Of a stretch of 64,000 nucleotides of DNA, positions 46,394 through 55,181 are shown piece by piece. The DNA is taken from contig NZ_CP136920.1 of assembly GCF_033100135.1 (NCBI RefSeq), forward strand, positions 1,054,001 to 1,118,000. The letters run 5' to 3'. The position numbers and the translations under genes were made by a program. Numbering within the stretch: the stretch's first letter is position 1; the number at the start of each line of letters is the position of its first letter. The notes beneath the pieces were generated by a model, which was given only the letters and a program-made list of their open reading frames with translations, had not been told where the DNA came from and made no database searches. This DNA is from Rubellicoccus peritrichatus. Lineage in GTDB: Bacteria; Verrucomicrobiota; Verrucomicrobiia; Opitutales; Cerasicoccaceae.

Positions 46394-48685
46394 ATGGGTG
46401 AGCGTTTCAAAAACAATTTGCTTCTCATTGGCCTGATTGTGCTTCCCATTATTTGGCTCTTGGCAACAGGATTACCATCAAAGTTCTCAACCAATTTGTT
46501 GGATCTGGTTCCTGCTGAAAGCTTGAGTGGTGATGACGCTCGTTCCATGCGTGCTGCAAACGCCTTGCTTGCAGAGAATGTATTTCTCTCGGTTGATGGT
46601 TTAGAGGATTCAAAAGAAAAACAGAGCGCTGTTGCCTTGTTGGAGCAATTAGTCGCTCGCGAAGAAGCCTTCAGCGGTGTTGTAATTTCTAATGAAGATA
46701 AGTTCCCAGAGTCAGTTTGGGAAACTTTACAAACACGCAAGCTGCCTTTGTTTCTTGCGAGATGGATTCAAAACCGGAAGGCGAAATTTGAAGCAACGTC
46801 ATCTGATCAGAATTTGTCCGCCTGGCTCGCGGACGAACAAATGAAGCGTTTGGAAGCATTTTTGGAGAGTCCGGAAGGTATGGCTTACGCTGCGCAAATC
46901 CCATCGGACCCACTTTTACTTTTGCCTGAAGCACTAAATACTTTGCGCCAATTTCAACCTGAGCATGCCGTTGTTTCCAATGACACTCTATTAGCCTGGA
47001 TAGCTCTTGCGGAAAATCCATTTGATTCAGATGCCCAGGAATCCATTGAAAAAGCAGTCGCCTTTGTAACTGACGAGCTTGCCCATGCTTTTCCCAATGC
47101 AGCAATCGAAACTGGAGGCGTTTATGCATTGGCACGAGAGAGTGCAAGTGCCTCAAAACGTGAAGTCGCGCGTCTCAATATTATTACCGCCTTTATCGTT
47201 TTTATTCTTCTGAGCTTACTGCTTCGACGGGCCAGTAGTATTCTTTTGGTATTGATTCCACTCACTTGCGCAATTCTGTGGGCACTGGCAATTGGTATTT
47301 TGGTTTTTGGTCAAATCCATGTTTTTGCTTTGGGAATGAGTGCCGTATTACTCGGTCTGGCGGTTGACTATGGTATTCACGCAGAAGCTCACCGAACCCT
47401 TGGGAGGGGCAGAGATAAATCGCCATGGGGAGCAATAAAACGGCCACTTATGGCGGGATGTTTATCGACATGCATTGGCTTTTCTGTGATGGCCTTTACG
47501 CCGATCCCTGCGCTTAAGCAGGTTGCTGTATTGGTTCCTGGTGGGCTTCTTGCTGCTCTTGTTTCTGTTTATTTAATATACTCAAATACGGCATTCAATG
47601 TTTCTCAGAAGCAGAGGCTGGCATTCTCGTTTCCCAAGCTGAAGGTAAGTGTTATTATAGGCGTATCATTGGGGACTACAATCATTTCGATTTTCATGAT
47701 TACTTCGCGGGGCTATCTGTATGATTCTGTTACCCAGTTTCAGTTACCCGCGACAAAACAGCAGAAACAATTTGCCGATATGCTTGAGCGAATGGATCAA
47801 GGCACATCAGGAGAGCGTTGGGTGCTTTATGCCCCAACTGCGATTGAGCTTCTTCAATCGATGAGTGTATTAAATGAGCAAAATGAAACCACCATATTTC
47901 CAATCGCTGAAGTTATTGTGCCTCCGGAAAAACTGCAGATGTCAGAGCAAGAGCGACGTGATTTTTTGATACGCTTTCAGGATAAGCTAGACGGGGCTGG
48001 ATATGACACTGAAGCCTTTTGTGCTTCCATTGATGAATTGGTTCAGCCTATCTCAGCTGGTGTTTTTGAAGATTCAATGTCGCGGCTGGCAGATGCTTTA
48101 CAGGGACCGTTAGCATTCGCACTTGGACAGGAAGGTGGTTTGTTCTTTTCAGTATTTACTATCCCCAACTCTGCCGATAGTTTTATGCTGCCTCCCGAAG
48201 TCAATGCGGTTCAGATTGCCGAACGCGAGCACTTGGATTATTTACTGGCTTCGGCTAATCGCGGTATTCTGGCTATGTGCCTGTTTGCTTTTCTGCTTGT
48301 CTCTGCCCTGCTCGTGCTTTTCTTTGGCTTCAAGGATGGTCTTATTGTTGCGTTGCTTCCGCTTTGGACTGTACTTTGTGCAAATGCAATTTTAGCAGTT
48401 TGGAGTCCTGGTTTCAGTTTGATTAGTGTGATCGGAAGCATCCTCGGATATTGCCTGGCACTGGACTATGCAGCCTTTGCAATCACTGAGCGTGGTAAGC
48501 CGCTCTTGTCCGTTCGTCTTTCGGCTGTGACTTCCGCTTCGGCATTTGCAGTCCTGACAACCAGCCCGATCATTGCATTGAGTGCACTCGGATGGTCAGT
48601 TTGTATACCAATCTTGATTGCATGGCTTGGATCTGAATGTGTAAATGGTAGCTTGAGTCGTAATGTCTTATCCACCTCCCAGTGA
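46394..48685 (+). CDS. MMPL/RND-family exporter (ApeM-like)
   Basis: 763 residues with the RND plan: one N-terminal helix (GLIVLPIIWLLATG), a large periplasmic loop, five helices around 275-425 with GLAVDYGIHAEAHRTLGRGR, a second loop (about 450-650) and five more helices ending near residue 755 with LDYAAFAITERGKP. Expected to move the finished polyene lipid out of the inner membrane, passing it to the LolA-like carrier. Overlaps the next gene by 23 nt. Confidence 0.88.
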   Translation: MGERFKNNLLLIGLIVLPIIWLLATGLPSKFSTNLLDLVPAESLSGDDARSMRAANALLAENVFLSVDGLEDSKEKQSAVALLEQLVAREEAFSGVVISNEDKFPESVWETLQTRKLPLFLARWIQNRKAKFEATSSDQNLSAWLADEQMKRLEAFLESPEGMAYAAQIPSDPLLLLPEALNTLRQFQPEHAVVSNDTLLAWIALAENPFDSDAQESIEKAVAFVTDELAHAFPNAAIETGGVYALARESASASKREVARLNIITAFIVFILLSLLLRRASSILLVLIPLTCAILWALAIGILVFGQIHVFALGMSAVLLGLAVDYGIHAEAHRTLGRGRDKSPWGAIKRPLMAGCLSTCIGFSVMAFTPIPALKQVAVLVPGGLLAALVSVYLIYSNTAFNVSQKQRLAFSFPKLKVSVIIGVSLGTTIISIFMITSRGYLYDSVTQFQLPATKQQKQFADMLERMDQGTSGERWVLYAPTAIELLQSMSVLNEQNETTIFPIAEVIVPPEKLQMSEQERRDFLIRFQDKLDGAGYDTEAFCASIDELVQPISAGVFEDSMSRLADALQGPLAFALGQEGGLFFSVFTIPNSADSFMLPPEVNAVQIAEREHLDYLLASANRGILAMCLFAFLLVSALLVLFFGFKDGLIVALLPLWTVLCANAILAVWSPGFSLISVIGSILGYCLALDYAAFAITERGKPLLSVRLSAVTSASAFAVLTTSPIIALSALGWSVCIPILIAWLGSECVNGSLSRNVLSTSQ

Positions 48686-49073
48686 ATGTCTGCCGCATGA
48701 GCCGCCCATGGTATTGCTCCATGAAATCAAGTGGGTCAATGACCAGGGCCTATCTGCATCCGTGCATCTGGGAAATAATGATATTTTCGATTCAAGAGCA
48801 GATGTGCCGATAGCCTGGGCAATGGAAATCATCGCGCAGGCTGCGGCTGCTTATGTCGGTATCAATTACCGGGTTAAAGGATATACATCTGGCCGGCTTA
48901 TTCGAGCCTCTTCATTTTCTGCTAATGCAACTTTCATACCGAAGAGTACCAAGCTTACTGCAATGGTGACAAAGATAGCTGAGAGCGAAATGGGCGTGTT
49001 TCTCTTTCAGGGATCGCTCTCGGAGGGGGATGTTATCCTGGCTGAGGCATCGTTTACCATACTTGTGAAATGA
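48663..49073 (+). CDS. ApeP-like hotdog dehydratase
   Basis: 136 residues: LPHEPPMVLLHEI at the N-terminus and IPIAWAMEIIAQAAAAY-like helix, the arrangement of FabZ-type hotdog proteins (LPHRxPMLLID in FabZ). Likely partners the first hotdog protein. Overlaps MMPL by 23 nt and the ligase as ATGA. Confidence 0.8.
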   Translation: MSYPPPSECLPHEPPMVLLHEIKWVNDQGLSASVHLGNNDIFDSRADVPIAWAMEIIAQAAAAYVGINYRVKGYTSGRLIRASSFSANATFIPKSTKLTAMVTKIAESEMGVFLFQGSLSEGDVILAEASFTILVK

Positions 49074-50398
49074 GCGGAAAAAGTACTATGATTGATGCGT
49101 GGGAGCGTGTGCTTGAGCGAAGATCCGACGACATCGCATTGATCGAAGCTGAGCAAAAGAGAAGTTATCGTTTTCATGAGCTTAATCACTTGGCTGAGGT
49201 ATGGATAGAACGTTTAGCAGGAAAAAGGCTCGCGCGCAAATCTGTGATCGTGCATCTGCCAAACAGTGCCGACTGGATTGCCTTGTTGATTGCATTGCGC
49301 CGTGTGAATGCAGTCGTTATTCCGGTTGATTATTCTTGGCCATTACAGAAAGTCGAGGAAGTAACCGAGCGGTTCCGCGCAGCGCTTATAATCACATCTT
49401 CCGGTATCCGTGAGTGTGATTTACCTCATCGAAAATGGAAAGAAGGCTGTAGTCTGGTCAAACTCACTTCTGGTTCAACAGGTGTCCCTAAGGGGATCGT
49501 ATTTTCTGATGATGAACTGATCGCAGATGGATATAATATCATCGAGACAATGGGAATTTCTGGAGGAGATCGAAACCTATGTCTTCATCCACTTGGTCAT
49601 TCTTATGCGATTGGAAATGTTGTAGTGCCATTGCTTGCATTTGGAATTTCCGTAGTCATGGGCTCTTCGCCGTTCCCACGTGTTATCCAAGAGGAGGCAG
49701 CAGCCTTTGGCGCAACTGTTTTGCCGACTGTGCCTCCAATTCTTGAAGCACTTTGCAAGGCGGGGGTTGAATCCCTCAGGCCAATACGTTTGGTTATTTC
49801 AGCAGCAGCTCCCTTAACTCCGGTGTTAGCTACAACGTTTTTTGATAAGTTCGGGTTTTACATTCACAACTTTTACGGTTCATCAGAGACTGGAGGTATT
49901 ACTTATGATCGCACGGGTAAGTCTGGTTTGAGCGGGGAGGCTATTGGAACACCTCTGGCTAATGTAAGATTAAGGATATCTAAGCATGGTCATTTGCTGG
50001 TGCAAAGTATGGCGATCAGTCATTACGGAAAACCTACCGATCGTGATAATCCGGCAGAAGAAATGTTATCCGATCGTGCGAGTATTGCACTTGACGGTTC
50101 GATAACGCTTCAAGGTCGAGCAGATCGTGTGGAGAAAATTGGAGGGAAACGCATCGACTTAGCGGCAATGGAGGATGCTCTTGCAGAAACATTTTCAACT
50201 TCACATGTAGCTATTTTTAAAGCAGAAAATGCGATTCAGGTAGTGATGGAAAATGGAAAATTTGAAGAACAGGAAGTCAAATGCTGGCTGTCTCGTCGGC
50301 TGGGACGACGGTATCAACTTCGCTTAGTGAGCAAGGTGCCACTCACATCGCGTGGGAAAAAAGACTACGTTGCTTTGAAGGCTCGTTTCAGTAAATAA
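49070..50398 (+). CDS. AMP-dependent acyl/aryl ligase
   Basis: 442-residue ANL-superfamily adenylating enzyme: P-loop TSGSTGVPKG, the A5 region FYGSSETGGI, and A8-type GRADRVEKIGGKRID. The C-terminal lysine is present in SRGKKDY. Activates a carboxylate to the adenylate and loads CoA or ACP. Given the chorismatase upstream, hydroxybenzoate is the best substrate guess, as for XanA2-type ligases. Last gene of the operon. Confidence 0.87.
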   Translation: MSGKSTMIDAWERVLERRSDDIALIEAEQKRSYRFHELNHLAEVWIERLAGKRLARKSVIVHLPNSADWIALLIALRRVNAVVIPVDYSWPLQKVEEVTERFRAALIITSSGIRECDLPHRKWKEGCSLVKLTSGSTGVPKGIVFSDDELIADGYNIIETMGISGGDRNLCLHPLGHSYAIGNVVVPLLAFGISVVMGSSPFPRVIQEEAAAFGATVLPTVPPILEALCKAGVESLRPIRLVISAAAPLTPVLATTFFDKFGFYIHNFYGSSETGGITYDRTGKSGLSGEAIGTPLANVRLRISKHGHLLVQSMAISHYGKPTDRDNPAEEMLSDRASIALDGSITLQGRADRVEKIGGKRIDLAAMEDALAETFSTSHVAIFKAENAIQVVMENGKFEEQEVKCWLSRRLGRRYQLRLVSKVPLTSRGKKDYVALKARFSK

Positions 50399-50468
50399 AG
50401 TATTATTGATTAATATTCTTGTATTAACTTGACTTAGACCATGATGGATCTCTTTGTGGGCTTCTTGT

Positions 50469-50491
50469 GAAGATTCTTTTAAAGAGTCTTC
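50469..50491 (+). terminator. Hairpin after the pigment operon
   Basis: Palindrome GAAGATTCTTTTAAAGAGTC plus TTC, 71-93 nt downstream of the ligase stop, with one G-T pair in the stem and no clear U-tract. May end the operon; weak evidence. Confidence 0.3.
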
Positions 50492-50521
50492 AATCGCTAT
50501 CAGCAATTATAAGATTATATT

Positions 50522-51190
50522 ATGTTTAAAATCAAACTTGCACTTATCATTGGAGGAGGCTTTCTCGCATTCATGGGCTATGAGGAACTCAAGCTAAGCT
50601 GGCTTGCGGACGAAGAAGCCTCTGTGGTTGCCCTTGCAGACTTGGAAGCCGGTGTGGATATCGATAACGCTCATATTAAGATCGAGGAGCCAGTGAGTGT
50701 CTATGGGGGGCTCATCTATGAATATCAACAGGGTAAATATGATACGGGCGAGCCTGATGAGTCAACATCGGTGTCTGTGACTTATTATCCTGTGATTTCC
50801 CAAAGCCATCCCTTTATGGTTCAGCTTGGAGAGTTATTGGACAAATATCCCGATGGCATACCGGACGAAGTCGCAGTGCCTGATTTAAATGACTTTCGAG
50901 TTTTGGTGAAAACCAAGCGCTTCAAGAAGATCGGAGACTTTCCCTACGATTCACTCTCAAGTGATGAATATGTGCAGGGGCTTGTCGTCAATGAAGTGGA
51001 ATCACTCGATAATGAAGAAATCGGATTATTACGCCAAAGCTTTCCTAATGCTAACTTTGCACAGGTGCTTATTCTGGAGGAAGGCCGTGCCCCTGCAGGT
51101 GGTATGAAGTATCTCGGAATGATCGGAGGTGGTATCGCCTTGATTCTCATTGGTTTGGTCTGGCTGCTAGGCGGCAGAAAGTCAGCATAG
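50522..51190 (+). CDS. Two-helix membrane protein of unknown function
   Basis: 222 residues with one helix at the N-terminus (LALIIGGGFLAFMGY), a central periplasmic domain of about 165 residues (VSVYGGLIYEYQQGKY, DEVAVPDLNDFRVLV) and a C-terminal helix (MIGGGIALILIGLVWLL). Not recognised. It is outside the overlapping run of the pigment operon (123-nt gap). Confidence 0.7.
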   Translation: MFKIKLALIIGGGFLAFMGYEELKLSWLADEEASVVALADLEAGVDIDNAHIKIEEPVSVYGGLIYEYQQGKYDTGEPDESTSVSVTYYPVISQSHPFMVQLGELLDKYPDGIPDEVAVPDLNDFRVLVKTKRFKKIGDFPYDSLSSDEYVQGLVVNEVESLDNEEIGLLRQSFPNANFAQVLILEEGRAPAGGMKYLGMIGGGIALILIGLVWLLGGRKSA

Positions 51191-51307
51191 AGTAACTTAG
51201 TATTACTAATAATGGCACAAACTAGTTTAAGTTGGGGTAAACTCAATTTTGAGCTAGAAGCGCTTGCCTGCTTGACCAATTTATTCTCAAAGACAGACTA
51301 GTTAGGT

Positions 51308-51817
51308 ATGAATTCAGTGCTTTTAATAACCCTGAACGGAGCTGACCGACCAGGTCTCGTTCAGAAACTCTCTGATATCGTAGCCAAATATCATGCCAAT
51401 TGGGAGCAGAGCCGAATGTTGCACCTCTCAGGACGTTTTGTGGGGATTCTTGAGGTGCATGTGCTTGAAGATAAAGCACATGGATTGATCAAGGAGCTTC
51501 GTGAACTTGGCGATCTGGAGTTAACCATCGCCGAGGGTTCTGTTGATCCAGGGGCTGCTCATTTCTATCAGCTTGAAGTAGTGGGAGCGGATGCTCCGGG
51601 AATCGTGAGTGACGTATTTGCTGTCGTTGCAGGAGCTGGTGCAAATGTCGAATCACTCAATACGGGTGTCGAGGCGGCGCCGGATTCTGGAATAATTCTT
51701 TTCCGGGCGCGAGCCCGACTTGGTGCATCGATTAGTATCGATTTAGCTGCACTCAGGTCAGAACTGGAAGCTATTTCAGATGACTTGGTCGTTACTTTGG
51801 ACGTTGACAGCGAGTAG
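51308..51817 (+). CDS. Tandem-ACT domain protein (GcvR-like)
   Basis: 169 residues in two ACT domains: SVLLITLNGADRPGLVQKLS (residues 3-75) and YQLEVVGADAPGIVSDVFAV (83-160). This layout matches GcvR-type glycine-cleavage regulators, which lack their own DNA-binding domain and act by binding another regulator. The ligand and target here are unknown; no gcv genes are nearby. Confidence 0.8.
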   Translation: MNSVLLITLNGADRPGLVQKLSDIVAKYHANWEQSRMLHLSGRFVGILEVHVLEDKAHGLIKELRELGDLELTIAEGSVDPGAAHFYQLEVVGADAPGIVSDVFAVVAGAGANVESLNTGVEAAPDSGIILFRARARLGASISIDLAALRSELEAISDDLVVTLDVDSE

Positions 51818-51856
51818 TATCGCTTTTCGCCAAAGTCTGTATCTGGAGTTGATGAA

Positions 51857-52870
51857 ATGAGGGAAGCGATAAACCTTGTAGCGGCCACTGTCGCGGTGGG
51901 AATAGCCTGTTGGCTTGGTTGGCTCGCTGTCGAGATGAATACCAAAGAGGAAAAGGTTGAGCAAGTTCCTCCGAAGCAACCTTCACCACCGCCGCCAGAG
52001 CCACAAATTCCTCGTTTTAGAGTTAACCATCCTGACTTGAGTGCTTATCAGCAGGCCCCTCCTGAGGTGGTTTTAAGCCGTCCGCTCCCTCGCGATATGA
52101 AGATGGCGATGAATCGGCAAATCCAGCTCTTTACCACAATCATGGGGATGGACAGTCCGGATGATCCAACTGAAAAGTTCCAACAGGACCTGAATGGGCT
52201 TCGCAATGCATTTCCTGAAGTTCATGAGGCAAGAGGGCATGGTTACTGGCGCTCATCGTATAGATCGTACAAGACGATCAATGGAGTGGTCTATTACTCT
52301 TACTATTATCCCATTTATCGTTCAACGAATGAGCAGATGGTCGATGATTTTCGACATACGGTTAAGAATGCCCAACTTGATGAAGTTGATTTCGTGATTC
52401 GGAATCTAGGATTCAAGAAAGAGAGCTGGGTGAAGCGATTGGAAAACCAGCCAGCAGGGTATACCAGTGATGTCCAACAGAGGGCTGATAGAGCATTTCT
52501 GAGCGAATTGTCTCATTACATTGGCGCATGGCAGAATCTTAAGGAGCAGATAGAAACCTGGCATAGTGAAAATCCGGATAAGGAAATGGCCAAAACACAA
52601 TGGGCATTATTTGAGAAGAATGAGTTGCCTAATCTTAATGCATACATTGGAGCCAATACGACTGACAGGTGGCAAATTTCAGAAGATCAGGTTGTTGAGG
52701 CAAAGATCCCCAATCGAAGTACGCTTTACCTGCGTTTTAATATTGCTGGCCGTGAGCTACACTTTCCGCTTCAACCTGCCTGGCATGCCAAGATGCCGGC
52801 GGCTATTATTGAACTGCCGCCTTTAGAGCGACGTAAGGAAATTCAGGTAGACGATCACAATCCTTTATAA
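51857..52870 (+). CDS. Membrane-anchored protein of unknown function
   Basis: 337 residues: N-terminal anchor helix (LVAATVAVGIACWLGWL), a proline-rich linker (PKQPSPPPPEPQIP), then a soluble domain with a Tyr-rich patch (KTINGVVYYSYYYPIYRS) and a C-terminal sheet (LYLRFNIAGRELHFPL). No family recognised. Follows the ACT gene by 39 nt, perhaps co-transcribed. Confidence 0.65.
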   Translation: MREAINLVAATVAVGIACWLGWLAVEMNTKEEKVEQVPPKQPSPPPPEPQIPRFRVNHPDLSAYQQAPPEVVLSRPLPRDMKMAMNRQIQLFTTIMGMDSPDDPTEKFQQDLNGLRNAFPEVHEARGHGYWRSSYRSYKTINGVVYYSYYYPIYRSTNEQMVDDFRHTVKNAQLDEVDFVIRNLGFKKESWVKRLENQPAGYTSDVQQRADRAFLSELSHYIGAWQNLKEQIETWHSENPDKEMAKTQWALFEKNELPNLNAYIGANTTDRWQISEDQVVEAKIPNRSTLYLRFNIAGRELHFPLQPAWHAKMPAAIIELPPLERRKEIQVDDHNPL

Positions 52871-52926
52871 AGTGATCCCTAAAGCAGTTTAAGGCTCTAT
52901 GGATCTGCAAGGGCATTGCCCAGTTA

Positions 52927-53025
52927 TTGAGACACGGTTTCAAAAAATTGCCATTAGGAGTTGACTTCATTTTGTTTATGAGACTCAGTCTCGGCAAATT
53001 GTTGCTTATGAGTCTTAGTATCATT
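52927..53025. promoter_or_regulatory. Candidate operators upstream of PEP-CTERM gene 2
   Basis: Three similar sites: TTGAGACACGGTTTCA (52928-52943), the hyphenated palindrome GAGACTCAGTCTC (52981 region, inside ATGAGACTCAGTCTC starting 52978) and ATGAGTCTTAGTATC starting 53008. The last two agree at 12 of 15 positions and lie 30 bp apart, about three helical turns, so one regulator could bind both. A TTGACT hexamer lies at 52961. The regulator is unknown. Confidence 0.4.
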
Positions 53026-53050
53026 AGCAGCATGAGCAACTACTAGAAAA

Positions 53051-53737
53051 ATGAATAAGCAAATAACTCTAATCACAGCCTTACTTTCAGGCATCACAAC
53101 AGCCCTTGCAGGGATTAATGTAGACCTACCTGGTACTTCACAAGAGGAAGCAGTATGGGAGAATCTCATTGGCACAAATTATCCCACGAGTGCTGGTTAC
53201 AACAGCTTCTTTACCAACACCAATGGTTGGACAACTCCTATTTCGGCCAGCTCCGGAAGTGCAACTTTCGATAAAGTTGCGGGTGGAGGTGGTTATCCGG
53301 CTTCATCCTCGATATACAATTTTGACACAGCTGGGTCGTTTTTTATCGCTGATACATCACCTATAGCAGGCCTTGAAACTGTAGTTTTTCAGACGGACAT
53401 GGTTGGAGCTTTTAGTGCCACCAATGCACCTGTTTTGAGTTATAATGGGGGCACTCAGGATTTGGTGGCTGATTATACTGCAGTGGCAGTAGGCGACTTT
53501 GCCTTTGGAGCTGACCCTTCGACTATCTTTGCTTTTCAATGGGACCTTTCCGGTCTTGGTAGCATTACAGACTACACGATCGAGTGGGGTAGCATCGCTC
53601 ATTCCGCTAACTTTGCCATGCAACTCAATACTAGCAATGGCTCTCTCGCTGGTAGTGCGATCCCGGAACCTTCAACTTACGGTTTGATTCTCGGCTCTCT
53701 CTGCTTGGGCATTTTGGTACATCGGCGAAGACGGTAA
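53051..53737 (+). CDS. PEP-CTERM sorting-signal protein
   Basis: 228 residues: signal peptide (ending ALA), Ser/Thr/Gly-rich beta domain, and a PEP-CTERM tail starting IPEPSTYGL with helix (LGSLCLGILV) and RRRR end. Like the copy at 21.7 kb, it should be processed by an exosortase. Followed by a strong terminator, so transcribed alone. Confidence 0.85.
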   Translation: MNKQITLITALLSGITTALAGINVDLPGTSQEEAVWENLIGTNYPTSAGYNSFFTNTNGWTTPISASSGSATFDKVAGGGGYPASSSIYNFDTAGSFFIADTSPIAGLETVVFQTDMVGAFSATNAPVLSYNGGTQDLVADYTAVAVGDFAFGADPSTIFAFQWDLSGLGSITDYTIEWGSIAHSANFAMQLNTSNGSLAGSAIPEPSTYGLILGSLCLGILVHRRRR

Positions 53738-53754
53738 AAGTCAGACATATGATC

Positions 53755-53803
53755 GTCTGCTGGCGGAAATCAGCCACCGCCAGCAGACTTTCAAACTTTT
53801 TTA
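53755..53803 (+). terminator. Intrinsic terminator of PEP-CTERM gene 2
   Basis: 12-bp GC-rich stem GTCTGCTGGCGG/CCGCCAGCAGAC (53755-53766, 53777-53788), 10-nt loop, then a T-rich tail to 53803, 17 nt after the stop. Confidence 0.85.
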
Positions 53804-53861
53804 TCACACTCCTGTGTTCATAGGCCAACCGCTCTTTTGAGCATGATTTATACAAAATACG

Positions 53862-55031
53862 ATGCATAGACGTCCACCACCGCCTCCTCCAATACAAGTC
53901 GTAATTGTATTAGATCCGCGTCAGTTGGGGCATCCGCAAATGCACGTCCCAGGCGTGCATGGGAACAGCCAGAAGAACACCCGTCGTACAACACGGCGCC
54001 ATGGGCGCACTTTGATCAATGAAAGCCTTCCGAAGCGTCAGCCAACATTGGATAAGTCGGTTGCTAAAAAAGAAAAACCAAAGTCTGCTGCTACATCCAC
54101 TCCACAGAGAAGCAGAGAAAGAAAACAGTCTCCTGGATCTCAAAAGCAACTAATCCACTTTCCACGAAAGGGAATTGTAAGTGCTGGATTAGGCATGGCG
54201 GCTACCATTGTCATTGCAGGAACAATGATGTATCGAATGATTTCAGCTGACTCTGTCAGTGAAGCCTCATATGTCGCTAATGTTGTTGAGGAAGAGGTTT
54301 TGGAGCCAACGTTTCCAGTCGAGATTCCACAGGCCAGCGGACCACTATCGATTGAAGATATATTTGCGCGTTATGCAGCAGCTCATGGGGGAACTGAGCA
54401 ACTCAGTGAAATCAGTAGTTTGAAATTGAGAGGGCAAGTGCAATCCAATGGAAGGACTTTGAATTTTAGCCAGATTAAGCGTACTCCAAATTTGACCCGT
54501 GTTTCCTATCAAAATGATGAAGGAAAAGTTACGGATTATTATAATGGATCTGTTGCCTGGCGGAGAGTTCAAGGGCATGAGAATGCTTATCGGCTGGATG
54601 ATGCATCGAAAAAAGATTTCGAGGAATCATCAGCATTGTTATCCACTTTCTGGACCGAGCGAAACAACATCCATAATTATGCAATGCTGGAACAGGGGAA
54701 GATAGGCCACAAACAATACTACCGCATAGGAGTGCATAATTTGAAAGGAAAGTCCTCTATCTATTGGATCGATAGTGACACATTTTTTGAGAGGCGCATG
54801 GTTACACAACAGGAAGATGGGTCTATAGAAACGATTGATTATAGTGATTATAAGTATATTGGAGCCCTTCCAGTTCCGATGCACATTGAGTATTCTCATG
54901 ACAATAAATTGGTTACGACTGTTGATATTGACAGTGCTAGTATTAATGCAGGAATCCCTAGCTCTCTGTTTGACCCCCCTTTGAATTTAGAGGATTGGCC
55001 TGTCACCACTGTCAGTGCACAAAGCCATTGA
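53862..55031 (+). CDS. Membrane protein with C-terminal LolA-like domain
   Basis: 389 residues: unusual proline-run start (MHRRPPPPPPIQVVIVLD), ~100-residue basic cytoplasmic segment, one helix at about 106-125 (IVSAGLGMAATIVIAGTMMY), and a periplasmic domain (AAAHGGTEQLSEISSLKLRG, SSIYWIDSDTFFERRMV) with the look of LolA/LolB-type or RseB-like lipid-binding folds. The topology resembles anti-sigma or sensor proteins, but no partner regulator gene is adjacent. Function unknown. Confidence 0.6.
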   Translation: MHRRPPPPPPIQVVIVLDPRQLGHPQMHVPGVHGNSQKNTRRTTRRHGRTLINESLPKRQPTLDKSVAKKEKPKSAATSTPQRSRERKQSPGSQKQLIHFPRKGIVSAGLGMAATIVIAGTMMYRMISADSVSEASYVANVVEEEVLEPTFPVEIPQASGPLSIEDIFARYAAAHGGTEQLSEISSLKLRGQVQSNGRTLNFSQIKRTPNLTRVSYQNDEGKVTDYYNGSVAWRRVQGHENAYRLDDASKKDFEESSALLSTFWTERNNIHNYAMLEQGKIGHKQYYRIGVHNLKGKSSIYWIDSDTFFERRMVTQQEDGSIETIDYSDYKYIGALPVPMHIEYSHDNKLVTTVDIDSASINAGIPSSLFDPPLNLEDWPVTTVSAQSH

Positions 55032-55106
55032 TTCAGCTTAATTTCGCGGGCTACTGCCACCTGCACTTACTACTGGTACTGCAAATCAATGATCATGGTA
55101 AGTTAT

Positions 55107-55145
55107 GGCTGGTGGGCCAGGATGGGCTCACCAGCCAATTTTTTT
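55107..55145 (+). terminator. Intrinsic terminator
   Basis: 12-bp stem (GGCTGGTGGGCC with GGGCTCACCAGCC, one wobble pair), 5-nt loop AGGAT, then seven T's. Ends the LolA-like gene, 75 nt past its stop, upstream of the ChaN-like gene. Confidence 0.88.
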
Positions 55146-55181
55146 GCAATAATCAATCTTGTTACCAAACTCATTAAATAA

